Shown piece after piece: positions 13,134 through 20,817 of a stretch of DNA of 23,527 nt (the stretch's first letter is position 1; each line of letters opens with the position of its first letter). Both the position numbers and the translations under genes were made by a program. The stretch comes from an uncultured Prevotella sp. (GTDB lineage: Bacteria; Bacteroidota; Bacteroidia; Bacteroidales; Bacteroidaceae), in NCBI GenBank assembly GCA_900554835.1, contig USJD01000036.1, positions 1-23,527 on the forward strand. Direction: 5' to 3'. A model generated the notes under the pieces. It worked only from the letters and a program-made list of their open reading frames with translations, made no database searches and was not told the origin of the DNA.

Positions 13134-14582
13134 TTACTTGATGTTATCGACAAACTTGAAGAGTCGGTTCCAGCGAATACCCGAGAAGCCCGGATGGTCT
13201 GGACTGTGGCTCCACCAGATGAAGATAGGTTTGCCCACCACATGATCCTCAGGCACAAAGCCCCAATAGCGGGAGTCGGCAGAATTGTGACGGTTGTCGC
13301 CCATCATCCAGTAATAGTCGAGTTTGAAGGTGTAGCTCTTCGCCTGCTTGCCGTTGATGAAGATGCGGCCCTGGCGGTCCACCTTCAGGTCGTTGCCCTC
13401 ATACACCTTGATGCAACGCTCATATATAGGCAGATTCTTCAGCGTGAGGGCGATAGACTGGCCCTTCTTCGGAATCCATACCGGACCGTAATTATCGCGC
13501 GTCCAACCCGTATAGGCATTCAGCGGATAGAGGTCGCCATAAGTAGCATCTGTATTGATGGAGATGCTCTCCACCAGATTCTTGTTGGCTTTCAGAGCGA
13601 GATAAGCCTTGCGGGTAAGCGGAATGGCGCCCGACTGGTTGTAGGTCAGCAAGTCCTCATTGGTAATGCCCAACTGGTCTGCCAAATCCATCGGGAACTC
13701 GCCCTTGAGCTTCATCTTGTAGGTATATTGCACATTGTCAGGCTCCTTGTTGGCCTTGCCGTCCAGATATACGATGCGATTCTTGATCTGCAGGGTCTGT
13801 CCTGGCAAACCAACGCAGCGCTTCACATAGTTCTCGCGGCGGTCGGTAGGTCGGCTGATGATGTCGCCATATTCGCCCGGATTGCTCACGATGTAGCTTC
13901 TGCCCACCTGGTAAACCTGCTCGAAGTACTGGCGCTGCTGCAGCGGATTCATCTGTCTCACGTCCTTGGAAAGTCCGTTCTGATCCAAAATCTGCTCGCC
14001 GAATCCATACACCATCTGGTAGTAATCCTGTGCCTGATAGCGCTCTTCATTCACCAAAGTATCGCCCGCTGGATAGTTGAACACCACGATGTCGTTGAGC
14101 TTCACATCGCCCAATCCTTTCACGCGGCGGTAATCCCAGTGAGGCCATTCCACGTAGCTCTTCACGTTGACCAGCGGCATGGTGTGCTGGGTGAGAGGCA
14201 TGGTGAGTGGAGTCTGAGGAATACGTGGACCGTAGCTCACCTTGCTCACGAAAAGATAGTCGCCCGTGAGAAGGCTCTTCTCGAGAGATGAAGACGGAAT
14301 CACATAGTTCTGGAAGAAGAACAGATTGATGAAATATACTGCCACGAGGGCGAACACTAAGGCATCAACCCAGCTCATGATGAAGCGTATAGGACCCTCG
14401 GAATCCTTCCACCACTGCCAGCGTATCTTCTTGGTAATATACACATCAAAGATGAATGGCACGACGATCAGTCCCAGCCAACTCTTCAACCAGATGAGGA
14501 ATGCAAGGTACAGTACGAGCACGATAGCAAACTTCGTCCACTGCACCTTCATATTCAGTTTTTGTTTCTCTTTATCTATCAT
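13134..14582 (-). CDS. lepB: Signal peptidase I
   Basis: 482 residues, long but usual for Bacteroidota LepB. Hydrophobic segments at about 18-47 and 72-90 place the catalytic domain outside the cytoplasmic membrane. The nucleophile is S99 in VIPSSSLEKSLLTGDYL, the general base is K254 in RRENYVKRCVGLPGQ, and the C-terminal box GDNRHNSADSRYWGFVP is intact. The enzyme removes signal peptides from exported proteins. A large insert between the Ser and Lys boxes (about 120-245) accounts for the length and is common in the phylum. The ATG at 14582 lies 9 bases after the dapB stop, so the two are almost certainly co-transcribed. Confidence 0.95.
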   Translation of the reverse strand: MIDKEKQKLNMKVQWTKFAIVLVLYLAFLIWLKSWLGLIVVPFIFDVYITKKIRWQWWKDSEGPIRFIMSWVDALVFALVAVYFINLFFFQNYVIPSSSLEKSLLTGDYLFVSKVSYGPRIPQTPLTMPLTQHTMPLVNVKSYVEWPHWDYRRVKGLGDVKLNDIVVFNYPAGDTLVNEERYQAQDYYQMVYGFGEQILDQNGLSKDVRQMNPLQQRQYFEQVYQVGRSYIVSNPGEYGDIISRPTDRRENYVKRCVGLPGQTLQIKNRIVYLDGKANKEPDNVQYTYKMKLKGEFPMDLADQLGITNEDLLTYNQSGAIPLTRKAYLALKANKNLVESISINTDATYGDLYPLNAYTGWTRDNYGPVWIPKKGQSIALTLKNLPIYERCIKVYEGNDLKVDRQGRIFINGKQAKSYTFKLDYYWMMGDNRHNSADSRYWGFVPEDHVVGKPIFIWWSHSPDHPGFSGIRWNRLFKFVDNIK

Positions 14583-14591
14583 AACTTCTGC

Positions 14592-15353
14592 TTAGAACTT
14601 AAACAAATCTGATGTGGTGAGCAAGCCGGAATGGTTGGCAGTGAACTCAGCTGCAAGCACTGCTCCGAGCGCGAAGCCCTTGCGTGAATGAGCACTGTGC
14701 TCGATGGTAATCATATCAGCATCTGAATCGTACATCACGGCATGGATTCCAGGCACCTCACCATCGCGCACGCAGTTGATCACCAGGTCCTCATCAGTGA
14801 TGTTCTGATCGCCCTCGTCGTGATGACCGTCCTCAGTCCAGTAAGTCACGCCGCGCTTCCAGTCTTTCTTGCGGTCGATATTGTCGATGATTTCCTCTGC
14901 CAGGGTGATGGCAGTGCCAGAAGGAGCATCGAGCTTATGTACGTGATGGGTTTCCTGCATACATACAGAGTACTGTGGGAACCCGTTCATGATCTTAGCC
15001 AGATAGCGGTTGACGGCAGAGAAGATAGCCACACCGATACTGAAATTAGAGGCCCAGAAGAGGGTCTGCTTACCATCGGCGCAGAGTTTCTCCACGTCTT
15101 CCTTATGGTCTTTCATCCATCCGGTAGAACCCGAAACCACCTTCACATTGTGGGAGAAAGCCTTGAGATAGTTGCCATAAGCGGCAGTAGGGTTGGTAAA
15201 CTCGATAGCCACATCCGCAGAGCAGAACTCTGGGCTGTCGATATCTTCAGGGTTATTTACGTCAATCTTACATACAATTTCATGGCCACGCTGCAAGGCG
15301 ATCTCTTCGATCATGTGTCCCATCTTGCCGTAGCCTATCAAAGCTATTTTCAT
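14592..15353 (-). CDS. dapB: 4-hydroxy-tetrahydrodipicolinate reductase
   Basis: 253 residues from the ATG at 15353. A longer frame to 15398 begins with TTG and lies over the promoter, so it is rejected. The N-terminal dinucleotide-binding motif IALIGYGKMGHMI (3-15) and the active-site signature ETHHVHKLDAPSGTA (134-148), with the catalytic His and Lys, identify DapB. It reduces the dihydrodipicolinate precursor with NAD(P)H in the diaminopimelate/lysine pathway, feeding peptidoglycan synthesis. It is first in the cluster dapB-lepB-S26 paralogue-wbqC, an order I recall from other Bacteroidales and which links cell-wall supply and secretion. Confidence 0.95.
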   Translation of the reverse strand: MKIALIGYGKMGHMIEEIALQRGHEIVCKIDVNNPEDIDSPEFCSADVAIEFTNPTAAYGNYLKAFSHNVKVVSGSTGWMKDHKEDVEKLCADGKQTLFWASNFSIGVAIFSAVNRYLAKIMNGFPQYSVCMQETHHVHKLDAPSGTAITLAEEIIDNIDRKKDWKRGVTYWTEDGHHDEGDQNITDEDLVINCVRDGEVPGIHAVMYDSDADMITIEHSAHSRKGFALGAVLAAEFTANHSGLLTTSDLFKF

Positions 15354-15385
15354 TGTTATCTTGTTTTTTTGTTTATTCCTTTCGG

Positions 15386-15393
15386 CAAAAATA
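15386..15393 (-). promoter_or_regulatory. Probable -7 box of the dapB operon
   Basis: TATTTTTG on the minus strand, 33 bases before the dapB ATG. No convincing TTTG was seen at the right spacing, so only the -7 box is called. Confidence 0.5.
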
Positions 15394-15468
15394 ATCAAAA
15401 ATCTTGGAAAAACCGATTTATTTGTAGAAAAAAGCGCATTATTATAGTAATAAATAGAAAATTTTGCT

Positions 15469-15476
15469 TATTTTTG
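15469..15476 (+). promoter_or_regulatory. Probable -7 box for the thioesterase operon
   Basis: TATTTTTG followed by CA on the plus strand, divergent from the dapB promoter. It gives a leader of about 200 nt, which contains the 19-base repeats at 15561-15634. The -33 box is not clear. Confidence 0.45.
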
Positions 15477-15560
15477 CAGTGATTTGGGGCAAAATCGTAT
15501 GATTCTAAACATTTTAGCCTACTTCCCAAGAAGAATTTGAAAGACGTTCTGAAAGGAATA

Positions 15561-15634
15561 GAAAGGACTTTCCCAAGAAGAAAAGCTTCTCCAAGAAGAA
15601 AGGACTTCCTCATGAAGAAAGGACTTCCCTAAAG
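15561..15634 (+). repeat. Four 18-19 base tandem repeats in the thioesterase leader
   Basis: Units GAAAGGACTTTCCCAAGAA, GAAAAGCTTCTCCAAGAA, GAAAGGACTTCCTCATGAA and GAAAGGACTTCCCTAAAG start at 15561, 15580, 15598 and 15617. Each contains a GGA-CTT-TCC-like mini-palindrome. They lie in the predicted 5' leader, 50-120 bases before the start codon. Confidence 0.75.
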
Positions 15635-15683
15635 ACAAGAAGAAAATAAAAGATATGCTGAAAGAATAAAAAAATAAGAGATT

Positions 15684-16085
15684 ATGAGCAAATATATATT
15701 TGAAACAAAAATGGAGGTGCGCGACTATGAGTGCGACATAGAGGGAATCGTAAACAATGCCAACTATCTGCACTATATGGAGCATACGCGCCATCTCTTC
15801 CTGAAGGAATGCGGACTCAGCTTTGCAGAAATGCACAATAAGGGCGTGGACGCAGTAGTGGCTCGCATGAACCTGCAATACAAGGTGCCGCTGCAGTGCG
15901 ACGATGAATTCCTCTCCCGCCTGTGGCTGGAAAAGCAGGGCGTAAGATATATCTTCCATCAGGACATCTTCCGTGCTAACGACGAGAAACTCTGCCTCAA
16001 GGCAACCGTAGAACTGGTGTGCCTCATCAATGGCAGATTGGGTAATAGCGAAGACTACGACAAGGCTTTCGAGCGCTGGCTTTAG
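15684..16085 (+). CDS. Hotdog-fold acyl-CoA thioesterase (YbgC/4HBT family)
   Basis: 133 residues, normal for a single hotdog domain. The N-terminal motif VRDYECDIEGIVNNANYLHY (residues 12-31) matches the family pattern YxVDxxGVVxNxxYLxY, with D18 as the likely catalytic acid and the NANYL helix start behind it. Members hydrolyse acyl-CoA thioesters in the cytoplasm; the substrate cannot be inferred. The ATG is preceded by an A/G-rich stretch. It is first in a plus-strand run with the DUF2851 gene (51 bases downstream), dprA and dusB, and is divergent from dapB. Confidence 0.88.
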   Translation: MSKYIFETKMEVRDYECDIEGIVNNANYLHYMEHTRHLFLKECGLSFAEMHNKGVDAVVARMNLQYKVPLQCDDEFLSRLWLEKQGVRYIFHQDIFRANDEKLCLKATVELVCLINGRLGNSEDYDKAFERWL

Positions 16086-16136
16086 AAACCAAAGCTTTAA
16101 AACCAAATCTTTTGAAACCAAATAAAGAAAACTATC

Positions 16137-17432
16137 ATGGAGCAATTACTTCACTATGTATGGAAACACAAGCTGTTTCCACTTTCTCCTCTCCATACTA
16201 CCGACCATCGGCAGGTGGAAGTCATCGACCCAGGACTTCACAACCGCAATGCGGGGCCCGATTTCTTCAATGCTAAAATCAAGATAGATGGAATGCTCTG
16301 GGTGGGCAATATCGAAATACACGACAAGGCGAGCGACTGGTATCTGCACGGACACGAGAAGGACGAGCGATACGACAACGTGGTGCTCCACGTATGCGGA
16401 ATCATCGACCTGGAAGCTCGCAATTCCAAGGGAGAACCCCTCACGCAGATGCAGCTCAGCATCCCCGAAAACGTGCTCCGACACTATCAGGAACTGCTCT
16501 CCATCGACCAGTATCCACCCTGCTATCAGATTATCCCTGCCCTCACCCGACTCTCCGTACACTCCTGGATGAGCGCCCTGCAGACCGAGCGACTCGCACA
16601 GAAAACAGAAGCCATTGCCGAAAGGGTGAAGAAATGCAACGGCGACTGGGAAAACGCATACTTCGTGACCCTGGCTCGCAACTACGGATTCGGCATCAAT
16701 GGGGAAGCCTTCGAGCAATGGGCCCTCTCCATCCCCCTGCACTCCGTAGATCATCACCGCGACGACCTCTTCCAGATAGAAGCCATCTTCTTAGGACAGG
16801 CTGGACTGCTCGAACTGTCAACCATCCCCGAACGCTATCAGAAAGACGCACTGAACGACGGATATTTCTCCAAACTCAGAAATGAATACCTCTATCTGCA
16901 ACATAAATTCTCGCTCGCGCCCATAGACTACAAGCTCTGGCGCTTTCTGAGACTGCGCCCGCAGAACTTCCCACACATCCGCATCTCCCAACTGGCCAAC
17001 CTCTATTTCCGGCGCCAGGCAAGTCTCAGTCATCTGCTCGAAGCCACCACCGTGAAGGAGGCCATCGGGGTGTTGAAAACATCGGTTACGCCCTACTGGG
17101 AGACGCATTACACCTTCGGAAGCGAGAGCATACGCAACGAGAAGCACATATCCCCTTTCTCGCTCAATCTGCTCATCATCAACACCGTCATTCCCATCCT
17201 CTTTGCCTACGGACGGCACAGAGGCGAGGAAAAGTACTGCGACCGCGCTTTCGAATTCTTAGAGGAACTGAAGGCTGAAAACAACCATATCGTGAGAATG
17301 TGGCAGCAATGCGGACTGGAAGTGGAAAACGCCGGAGACTCGCAAGCCCTCATCCAACTGAAGAAGGAATATTGCGACAAGAAGGAATGTCTGAGGTGCA
17401 GGATAGGATATGAGTACCTGAAGAGAAAGTGA
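16137..17432 (+). CDS. DUF2851 family protein
   Basis: 431 residues, the usual length of this Bacteroidota family of unknown function. The conserved N-terminal block NAGPDFFNAKIKIDGMLWVG, followed by NIEIHDKASDWYLHGH, spans residues 38-73. The spacing of D42, E60 and H62 (GPD ... E-x-H) resembles a PD-(D/E)xK nuclease core; that is my inference and not proof of activity. The C-terminus contains cysteines in YCDKKECLRCRIGYEYLK, which may bind metal. The gene lies between the thioesterase gene and dprA, and association with a DNA-processing gene would fit a nuclease-like fold. The stop codon lies inside a GTGAAGAGTGAAGAACGAAG repeat. Confidence 0.88.
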   Translation: MEQLLHYVWKHKLFPLSPLHTTDHRQVEVIDPGLHNRNAGPDFFNAKIKIDGMLWVGNIEIHDKASDWYLHGHEKDERYDNVVLHVCGIIDLEARNSKGEPLTQMQLSIPENVLRHYQELLSIDQYPPCYQIIPALTRLSVHSWMSALQTERLAQKTEAIAERVKKCNGDWENAYFVTLARNYGFGINGEAFEQWALSIPLHSVDHHRDDLFQIEAIFLGQAGLLELSTIPERYQKDALNDGYFSKLRNEYLYLQHKFSLAPIDYKLWRFLRLRPQNFPHIRISQLANLYFRRQASLSHLLEATTVKEAIGVLKTSVTPYWETHYTFGSESIRNEKHISPFSLNLLIINTVIPILFAYGRHRGEEKYCDRAFEFLEELKAENNHIVRMWQQCGLEVENAGDSQALIQLKKEYCDKKECLRCRIGYEYLKRK

Positions 17433-17453
17433 AGAGTGAAGAACGAAGAATTC
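17430..17453 (+). repeat. GAAGAGTGAAG dispersed repeat overlapping the DUF2851 stop codon
   Basis: TGAAGAGTGAAGAACGAAGA followed by ATTC. The first TGA of the repeat is the stop codon. The same repeat family begins at the dprA stop, lies upstream of dusB, and is inserted in wbqC. Confidence 0.8.
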
Positions 17454-17535
17454 TACAGCATGTAGGAAAAACCCTTAGCTCTCAAAGGTGCAAACCTAAC
17501 TATTAAATTACAAACAATAAATCAAAAACAACGCC

Positions 17536-18663
17536 GTGGATCAACAAGAAATTTTAAATACGATTCTCCTCACAAGGCTCAACTACTTCAGCCTTGCGGG
17601 AATGCTGGAACTATATAGAAAGGTGGGCTCCGCCACGCTCATCATGGAGCACAAAAACAATCTCCGTGACATCCTGCCCGATGCCTCGGATAAACTCGTG
17701 AACGCCATCCAGAATAGCGATGAGGCAAGAAAAAGGGCCGAAGTGGAACTGGAATACGACCTGCGCTACGGCATAGAACCCCTCACGATGAACGACGAAC
17801 GCTACCCCAGCCGACTCAGGGAATGCGATGATGCACCGCTCATGCTCTTCTACAAGGGCAACGCCAACCTGAACCAGCAGCGCGTCATCAATATCGTGGG
17901 AACCCGCCATTGCACTCCTTACGGCGAGGACCTCATCCGCCGATTCATCACCGAACTGAAGCAGCTCTGTCCACAGGTTCTCATCGTGAGCGGACTCGCC
18001 TACGGAGTTGACATCAATGCCCACAGACAGGCGCTCGACAAGGGTTATGAGACGGTAGGCGTGCTGGCTCACGGACTGGACGACCTCTACCCCAACCGCC
18101 ACAAGGAAACGGCGCTGAGGATGATAGAGCAAGGCGGACTGCTCACGGAATTTCTGACGCAGACGAATGCCGACAAAATCAACTTCGTGCGCCGCAACCG
18201 CATCGTGGCAGGAATGTCGGATGCCTGCATCCTCATCGAAAGCATGGCCCACGGAGGAGGCCTCATCACCTGCCAGATTTCCCAGTCCTACAACCGCGAC
18301 GTATTCGCCTTCCCGGGGCGCATAGGCGATGCAACCAGCGAGGGCTGCAACAATCTGATACGCGACAATGGAGCCACGCTCCTCACCTCTGCCGCCGACT
18401 TCGTGAAGGATATGGGTTGGCAGGATGACGCCAAGCTGATGCGCGCCAAGCAGCAGGGCATTGAGCGCAGCCTCTTCCCCGACCTTTCAGCCGAAGAACA
18501 AGCCATCGTGGATGTTCTGTCAAGAAACAACGACCTGCAGATCAACATGATTTCCGTGCAGAGCGGCATTGACATCAGCCGCCTCGCCGCCCTCCTCTTC
18601 ACATTGGAGATGAAAGGGCTCATCAGGACATTGGCTGGGGGAATGTATCATCTTTTGAAGTGA
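17536..18663 (+). CDS. dprA: DNA-processing protein DprA
   Basis: 375 residues from a GTG at 17536; the N-terminus EILNTILLTRLNYFSLAGML is family-typical and no upstream ATG is in frame, so GTG is the likely start. Residues about 1-75 form the N-terminal helical domain. The Rossmann-like domain carries INIVGTRHCTPYGEDLIRRF (118-137), VSGLAYGVDINAHRQAL (151-167) and the C-terminal part GGGLITCQISQSYNRDVFAFPG (240-261). A winged-helix DML1-like domain follows (about 310-375). DprA binds incoming ssDNA and loads RecA during natural transformation; it is also conserved in species not known to be competent. The stop lies inside the GAAGAGTGAAG repeat. Confidence 0.95.
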   Translation: MDQQEILNTILLTRLNYFSLAGMLELYRKVGSATLIMEHKNNLRDILPDASDKLVNAIQNSDEARKRAEVELEYDLRYGIEPLTMNDERYPSRLRECDDAPLMLFYKGNANLNQQRVINIVGTRHCTPYGEDLIRRFITELKQLCPQVLIVSGLAYGVDINAHRQALDKGYETVGVLAHGLDDLYPNRHKETALRMIEQGGLLTEFLTQTNADKINFVRRNRIVAGMSDACILIESMAHGGGLITCQISQSYNRDVFAFPGRIGDATSEGCNNLIRDNGATLLTSAADFVKDMGWQDDAKLMRAKQQGIERSLFPDLSAEEQAIVDVLSRNNDLQINMISVQSGIDISRLAALLFTLEMKGLIRTLAGGMYHLLK

Positions 18664-18691
18664 AGAATGAAGAGTGAAGAGTGAAGAATTC
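18659..18691 (+). repeat. GAAGAGTGAAGAATGAAGAG repeat at the dprA stop
   Basis: It starts within the last codons of dprA (AAG TGA) and continues as AGAATGAAGAGTGAAGAGTG to GAATTC. It is an inverted partner of the block at 18837-18868; the two flank the dusB promoter. Confidence 0.85.
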
Positions 18692-18768
18692 AAATGTATA
18701 AAGTGAAGAATTCAAGTGTGAAATTGCGCTTATTCTACTCTTTCTTCTTTTATTTCAAAATTTTGATG

Positions 18769-18776
18769 TAATTTTG
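18769..18776 (+). promoter_or_regulatory. Probable -7 box of dusB
   Basis: TAATTTTG followed by CAAC, about 98 bases before the dusB ATG. The -33 region is T/C-rich without a clear TTTG. Confidence 0.45.
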
Positions 18777-18836
18777 CAACCGATTTACAAATAAAAATAA
18801 AGAACGTAAGAGAATAACAACCACGCAAGCCGTAGG

Positions 18837-18868
18837 ATTCTTCACTCTTCGTTCTTCGCTCTTCACTT
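18837..18868 (-). repeat. Inverted GAAGAGTGAAG repeat in the dusB leader
   Basis: ATTCTTCACTCTTCGTTCTT plus CGCTCTTCAC, the reverse complement of the family at 18659. It ends 6 bases before the dusB start codon and so occupies the position of the ribosome-binding site. Confidence 0.85.
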
Positions 18869-18874
18869 AAATTC

Positions 18875-19861
18875 ATGAAAATAGGAAATATAGAATTTGG
18901 CTCACAGCCCCTCTTCCTCGCTCCGATGGAAGACGTTACGGATATTGGTTTTCGCATGCTCTGCAAGCGATTCGGAGCTGCCATGGTTTATACTGAGTTC
19001 GTATCGGCAGAAGCCTTGGTGAGAAGCATCAAGAGCACCGTCAGCAAGCTTACGATAAGCGATGAGGAACGCCCTGTGGGCATTCAGATTTACGGCCGCA
19101 CCACCGAGGATATGGTGGAAGCTGCAAAGATAGTAGAACAGGCTCATCCGGACGTGATCGACATCAACTTCGGTTGCCCTGTGAAAAAAGTGGCAGGAAA
19201 GGGCGCTGGAGCTGGAATGCTCCGCAATATCCCTCTGATGCTGGATATTACAAGAGAAGTGGTGAAAGCAGTCAACGTGCCTGTAACCGTAAAAACCCGA
19301 CTGGGTTGGGATAATGACAACCTTATCATTACCGACCTGGCTGAGCAGCTGCAGGATTGCGGAATCCAGGCCCTCACCATCCACGGCAGAACCCGTAGCC
19401 AGATGTACACGGGAGAAGCCGACTGGAGCCTCATCGGAGAGGTGAAGAACAATCCCCGCATTCATATCCCTATCATCGGCAACGGCGATATTACGACTCC
19501 AGAAGAAGCCAAACTTGCTTTCGACCACTATGGTGTGGATGCAGTAATGATAGGTCGCGCCACCTTCGGAAGACCTTGGATTTTCAAGGAAATCCGTGAT
19601 TATCTTGACAATACCGGTGCAGCTCCACTGACCGTGGATGAGAAAATCGACCTTCTGGAAGAGCAGCTCCGCATCAATATCGAGCGTATCGACGAGTATC
19701 GAGGCATTCTCCACACCCGTCGCCATCTCGCCGCCTCCCCTATCTTCAAGGGAATCCCTGACTTCAAGCAGACCCGCATCGCCATGCTCAGGGCCAACAA
19801 GGAGGATGAACTGAAGGAAATCCTGAAGGAATGCCGGGAAAGAATCAAGGCAATACAATAA
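18875..19861 (+). CDS. dusB: tRNA-dihydrouridine synthase B
   Basis: 328 residues, the usual length. It is a TIM-barrel flavoenzyme with PLFLAPMEDVTDIGFR at the N-terminus (12-27), the catalytic cysteine C101 in DINFGCPVKKVAGKGAG, the HGRTRSQMYTGEADW motif that contacts FMN and tRNA, and GNGDITTPEEA further on. It reduces specific uridines in tRNA using FMN and NADPH. A reversed GAAGAGTGAAG repeat sits almost directly upstream of the ATG, leaving only A-rich sequence as a ribosome-binding site. A clear terminator follows the stop within 10 bases. Confidence 0.96.
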   Translation: MKIGNIEFGSQPLFLAPMEDVTDIGFRMLCKRFGAAMVYTEFVSAEALVRSIKSTVSKLTISDEERPVGIQIYGRTTEDMVEAAKIVEQAHPDVIDINFGCPVKKVAGKGAGAGMLRNIPLMLDITREVVKAVNVPVTVKTRLGWDNDNLIITDLAEQLQDCGIQALTIHGRTRSQMYTGEADWSLIGEVKNNPRIHIPIIGNGDITTPEEAKLAFDHYGVDAVMIGRATFGRPWIFKEIRDYLDNTGAAPLTVDEKIDLLEEQLRINIERIDEYRGILHTRRHLAASPIFKGIPDFKQTRIAMLRANKEDELKEILKECRERIKAIQ

Positions 19862-19867
19862 AATAAA

Positions 19868-19910
19868 GGGAGACTCCAACCATCAGCGTTGGAATCTCCC
19901 CTTTTATTTA
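19868..19910 (+). terminator. Intrinsic terminator after dusB
   Basis: GGGAGACTCCAAC (19868-19880) pairs with GTTGGAATCTCCC (19888-19900), 12 pairs around one mismatch with a 7-base loop. CTTTTATTTA follows on the plus strand. An AAATAAA run on the left side could let it also serve the minus-strand gene at 19931. Confidence 0.9.
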
Positions 19911-19930
19911 TTCCCTATATGACAACAAAT

Positions 19931-20098
19931 TTATCTCATCCCTGATTTTTCCAAAATACTGCGAGCCATTACACAAAAAGGATGTTCTTCGATATTCTTG
20001 AATCCCTTAAAGTTACGCTCGGCCTCTTCTGCATGGCGCAAAAACTCTTTTGCTTCTTTACCACGCAATGTAGGTATTGCTTTGATTGCTGTTGCCAT
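19931..20098 (-). CDS. Small antitoxin-like protein, apparently without a partner
   Basis: 55 residues from the ATG at 20098. The frame extends to a TTG at 20131, but AGGAG lies about 10 bases before 20098 and the family begins MATAIKAIPTLRG. The pattern (MATA, then a proline strand AIPTLRG, then a helical region with AKEFLRHAEEAERN, and a final ARSILEKSGMR) resembles small Bacteroidota proteins found next to GNAT acetyltransferase genes and regarded as antitoxin-like; this is from memory and not tested. No acetyltransferase or other toxin gene is adjacent: dusB converges on its 3' side, and a dispersed repeat and ybeY lie upstream. It is either a solitary remnant or an independent small protein. 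Confidence 0.65.
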   Translation of the reverse strand: MATAIKAIPTLRGKEAKEFLRHAEEAERNFKGFKNIEEHPFCVMARSILEKSGMR

Positions 20099-20142
20099 AA
20101 TCTTATCTCCTATCATTATGTCAACTGCCAACCTGTTACAAA

Positions 20143-20167
20143 GTCAACAGTCAACAGTTAACAGTTG
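20143..20167 (-). repeat. Dispersed GTTAAC/GTTGAC repeat, copy 5
   Basis: GTCAACAGTCAACAGTTAAC followed by AGTTG, between the small ORF and ybeY. It is near-identical to copy 4 over its core. Confidence 0.85.
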
Positions 20168-20256
20168 TTTTTTCTATACTTCTACTGGGAAAATGAAGAA
20201 ACCTAACTTCCTCAAATGATAGAAGGGCTTTACTTCTTCAAACTACAAAGTGGGCT

Positions 20257-20691
20257 TTACTTCTTCAAAATCGAAGCACCTTCGAGCAGGGCGAGTGCCT
20301 TGTTCTCGTTCTCCTCCATGATTTCACGCTCTCCAGGGCCTTTGTCATTAATGCCACAGAGGTGCAGAATGCCATGGATGATGACGCGATGAAGCTCATC
20401 ATCGTAGGTTTTGCCAAACTGCTCGGCATTGGTGCGGACGGTATCCAGCGAAATCACGATGTCGCCGTTAATCACATCATCCTCATCGTAATCGAAGGTG
20501 ATGACATCGGTATAGTAATCATGTCCCAGATACTCATTATTCACTTCGAGAATCTTCTCGTCATCCACAAACATATAGCCTATCTCTCCTACCTTGCGGC
20601 CATGAGATGCAGCTACCTTGCGAATCCAGGCACTGGTGTCGCGCTTCTTGATCTTTGGCATTTTCACGCCATCTACATTGTATGTAATCAT
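20257..20691 (-). CDS. ybeY: Endoribonuclease YbeY (16S rRNA maturation)
   Basis: 144 residues. The metal site HGILHLCGIND (residues 106-116) corresponds to the HGxLHLxGxxH motif, with H106 and H110 present and Asp116 in the third ligand position. I believe the Asp is common in this phylum and do not read it as loss of function. The upstream EYLGHDYYTDVITFDY segment is also typical. YbeY cleaves at the 3' end of 16S rRNA and acts in ribosome quality control. An unusually good Shine-Dalgarno sequence (AGGAGG, 7 bases before the ATG at 20691) is present, in contrast to most genes here. It follows coaD on the same strand after 126 bases. Confidence 0.92.
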   Translation of the reverse strand: MITYNVDGVKMPKIKKRDTSAWIRKVAASHGRKVGEIGYMFVDDEKILEVNNEYLGHDYYTDVITFDYDEDDVINGDIVISLDTVRTNAEQFGKTYDDELHRVIIHGILHLCGINDKGPGEREIMEENENKALALLEGASILKK

Positions 20692-20817
20692 ACTTTTTCC
20701 TCCTATTTTTATCTGTTATTTCTTAATTGTTTTGTTATTCCTTCATTCTTTATTTCTCCAAGGATTGCACGTCACTTCTCGATTCATACGATGAAGTTAG
20801 TAGGTGCTTCATTCCTG

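Noticed and set aside
13122..14291. 389-codon plus-strand open frame opposite lepB
   Set aside because: It is antisense to a gene with complete catalytic motifs. Its translation is rich in His/Leu/Val typical of mirror frames, and there is no promoter or ribosome-binding site.
20096..20256. Toxin partner gene of the small antitoxin-like ORF
   Set aside because: The space upstream holds only a dispersed repeat and no frame of useful length. On the other side the dusB terminator follows at once.
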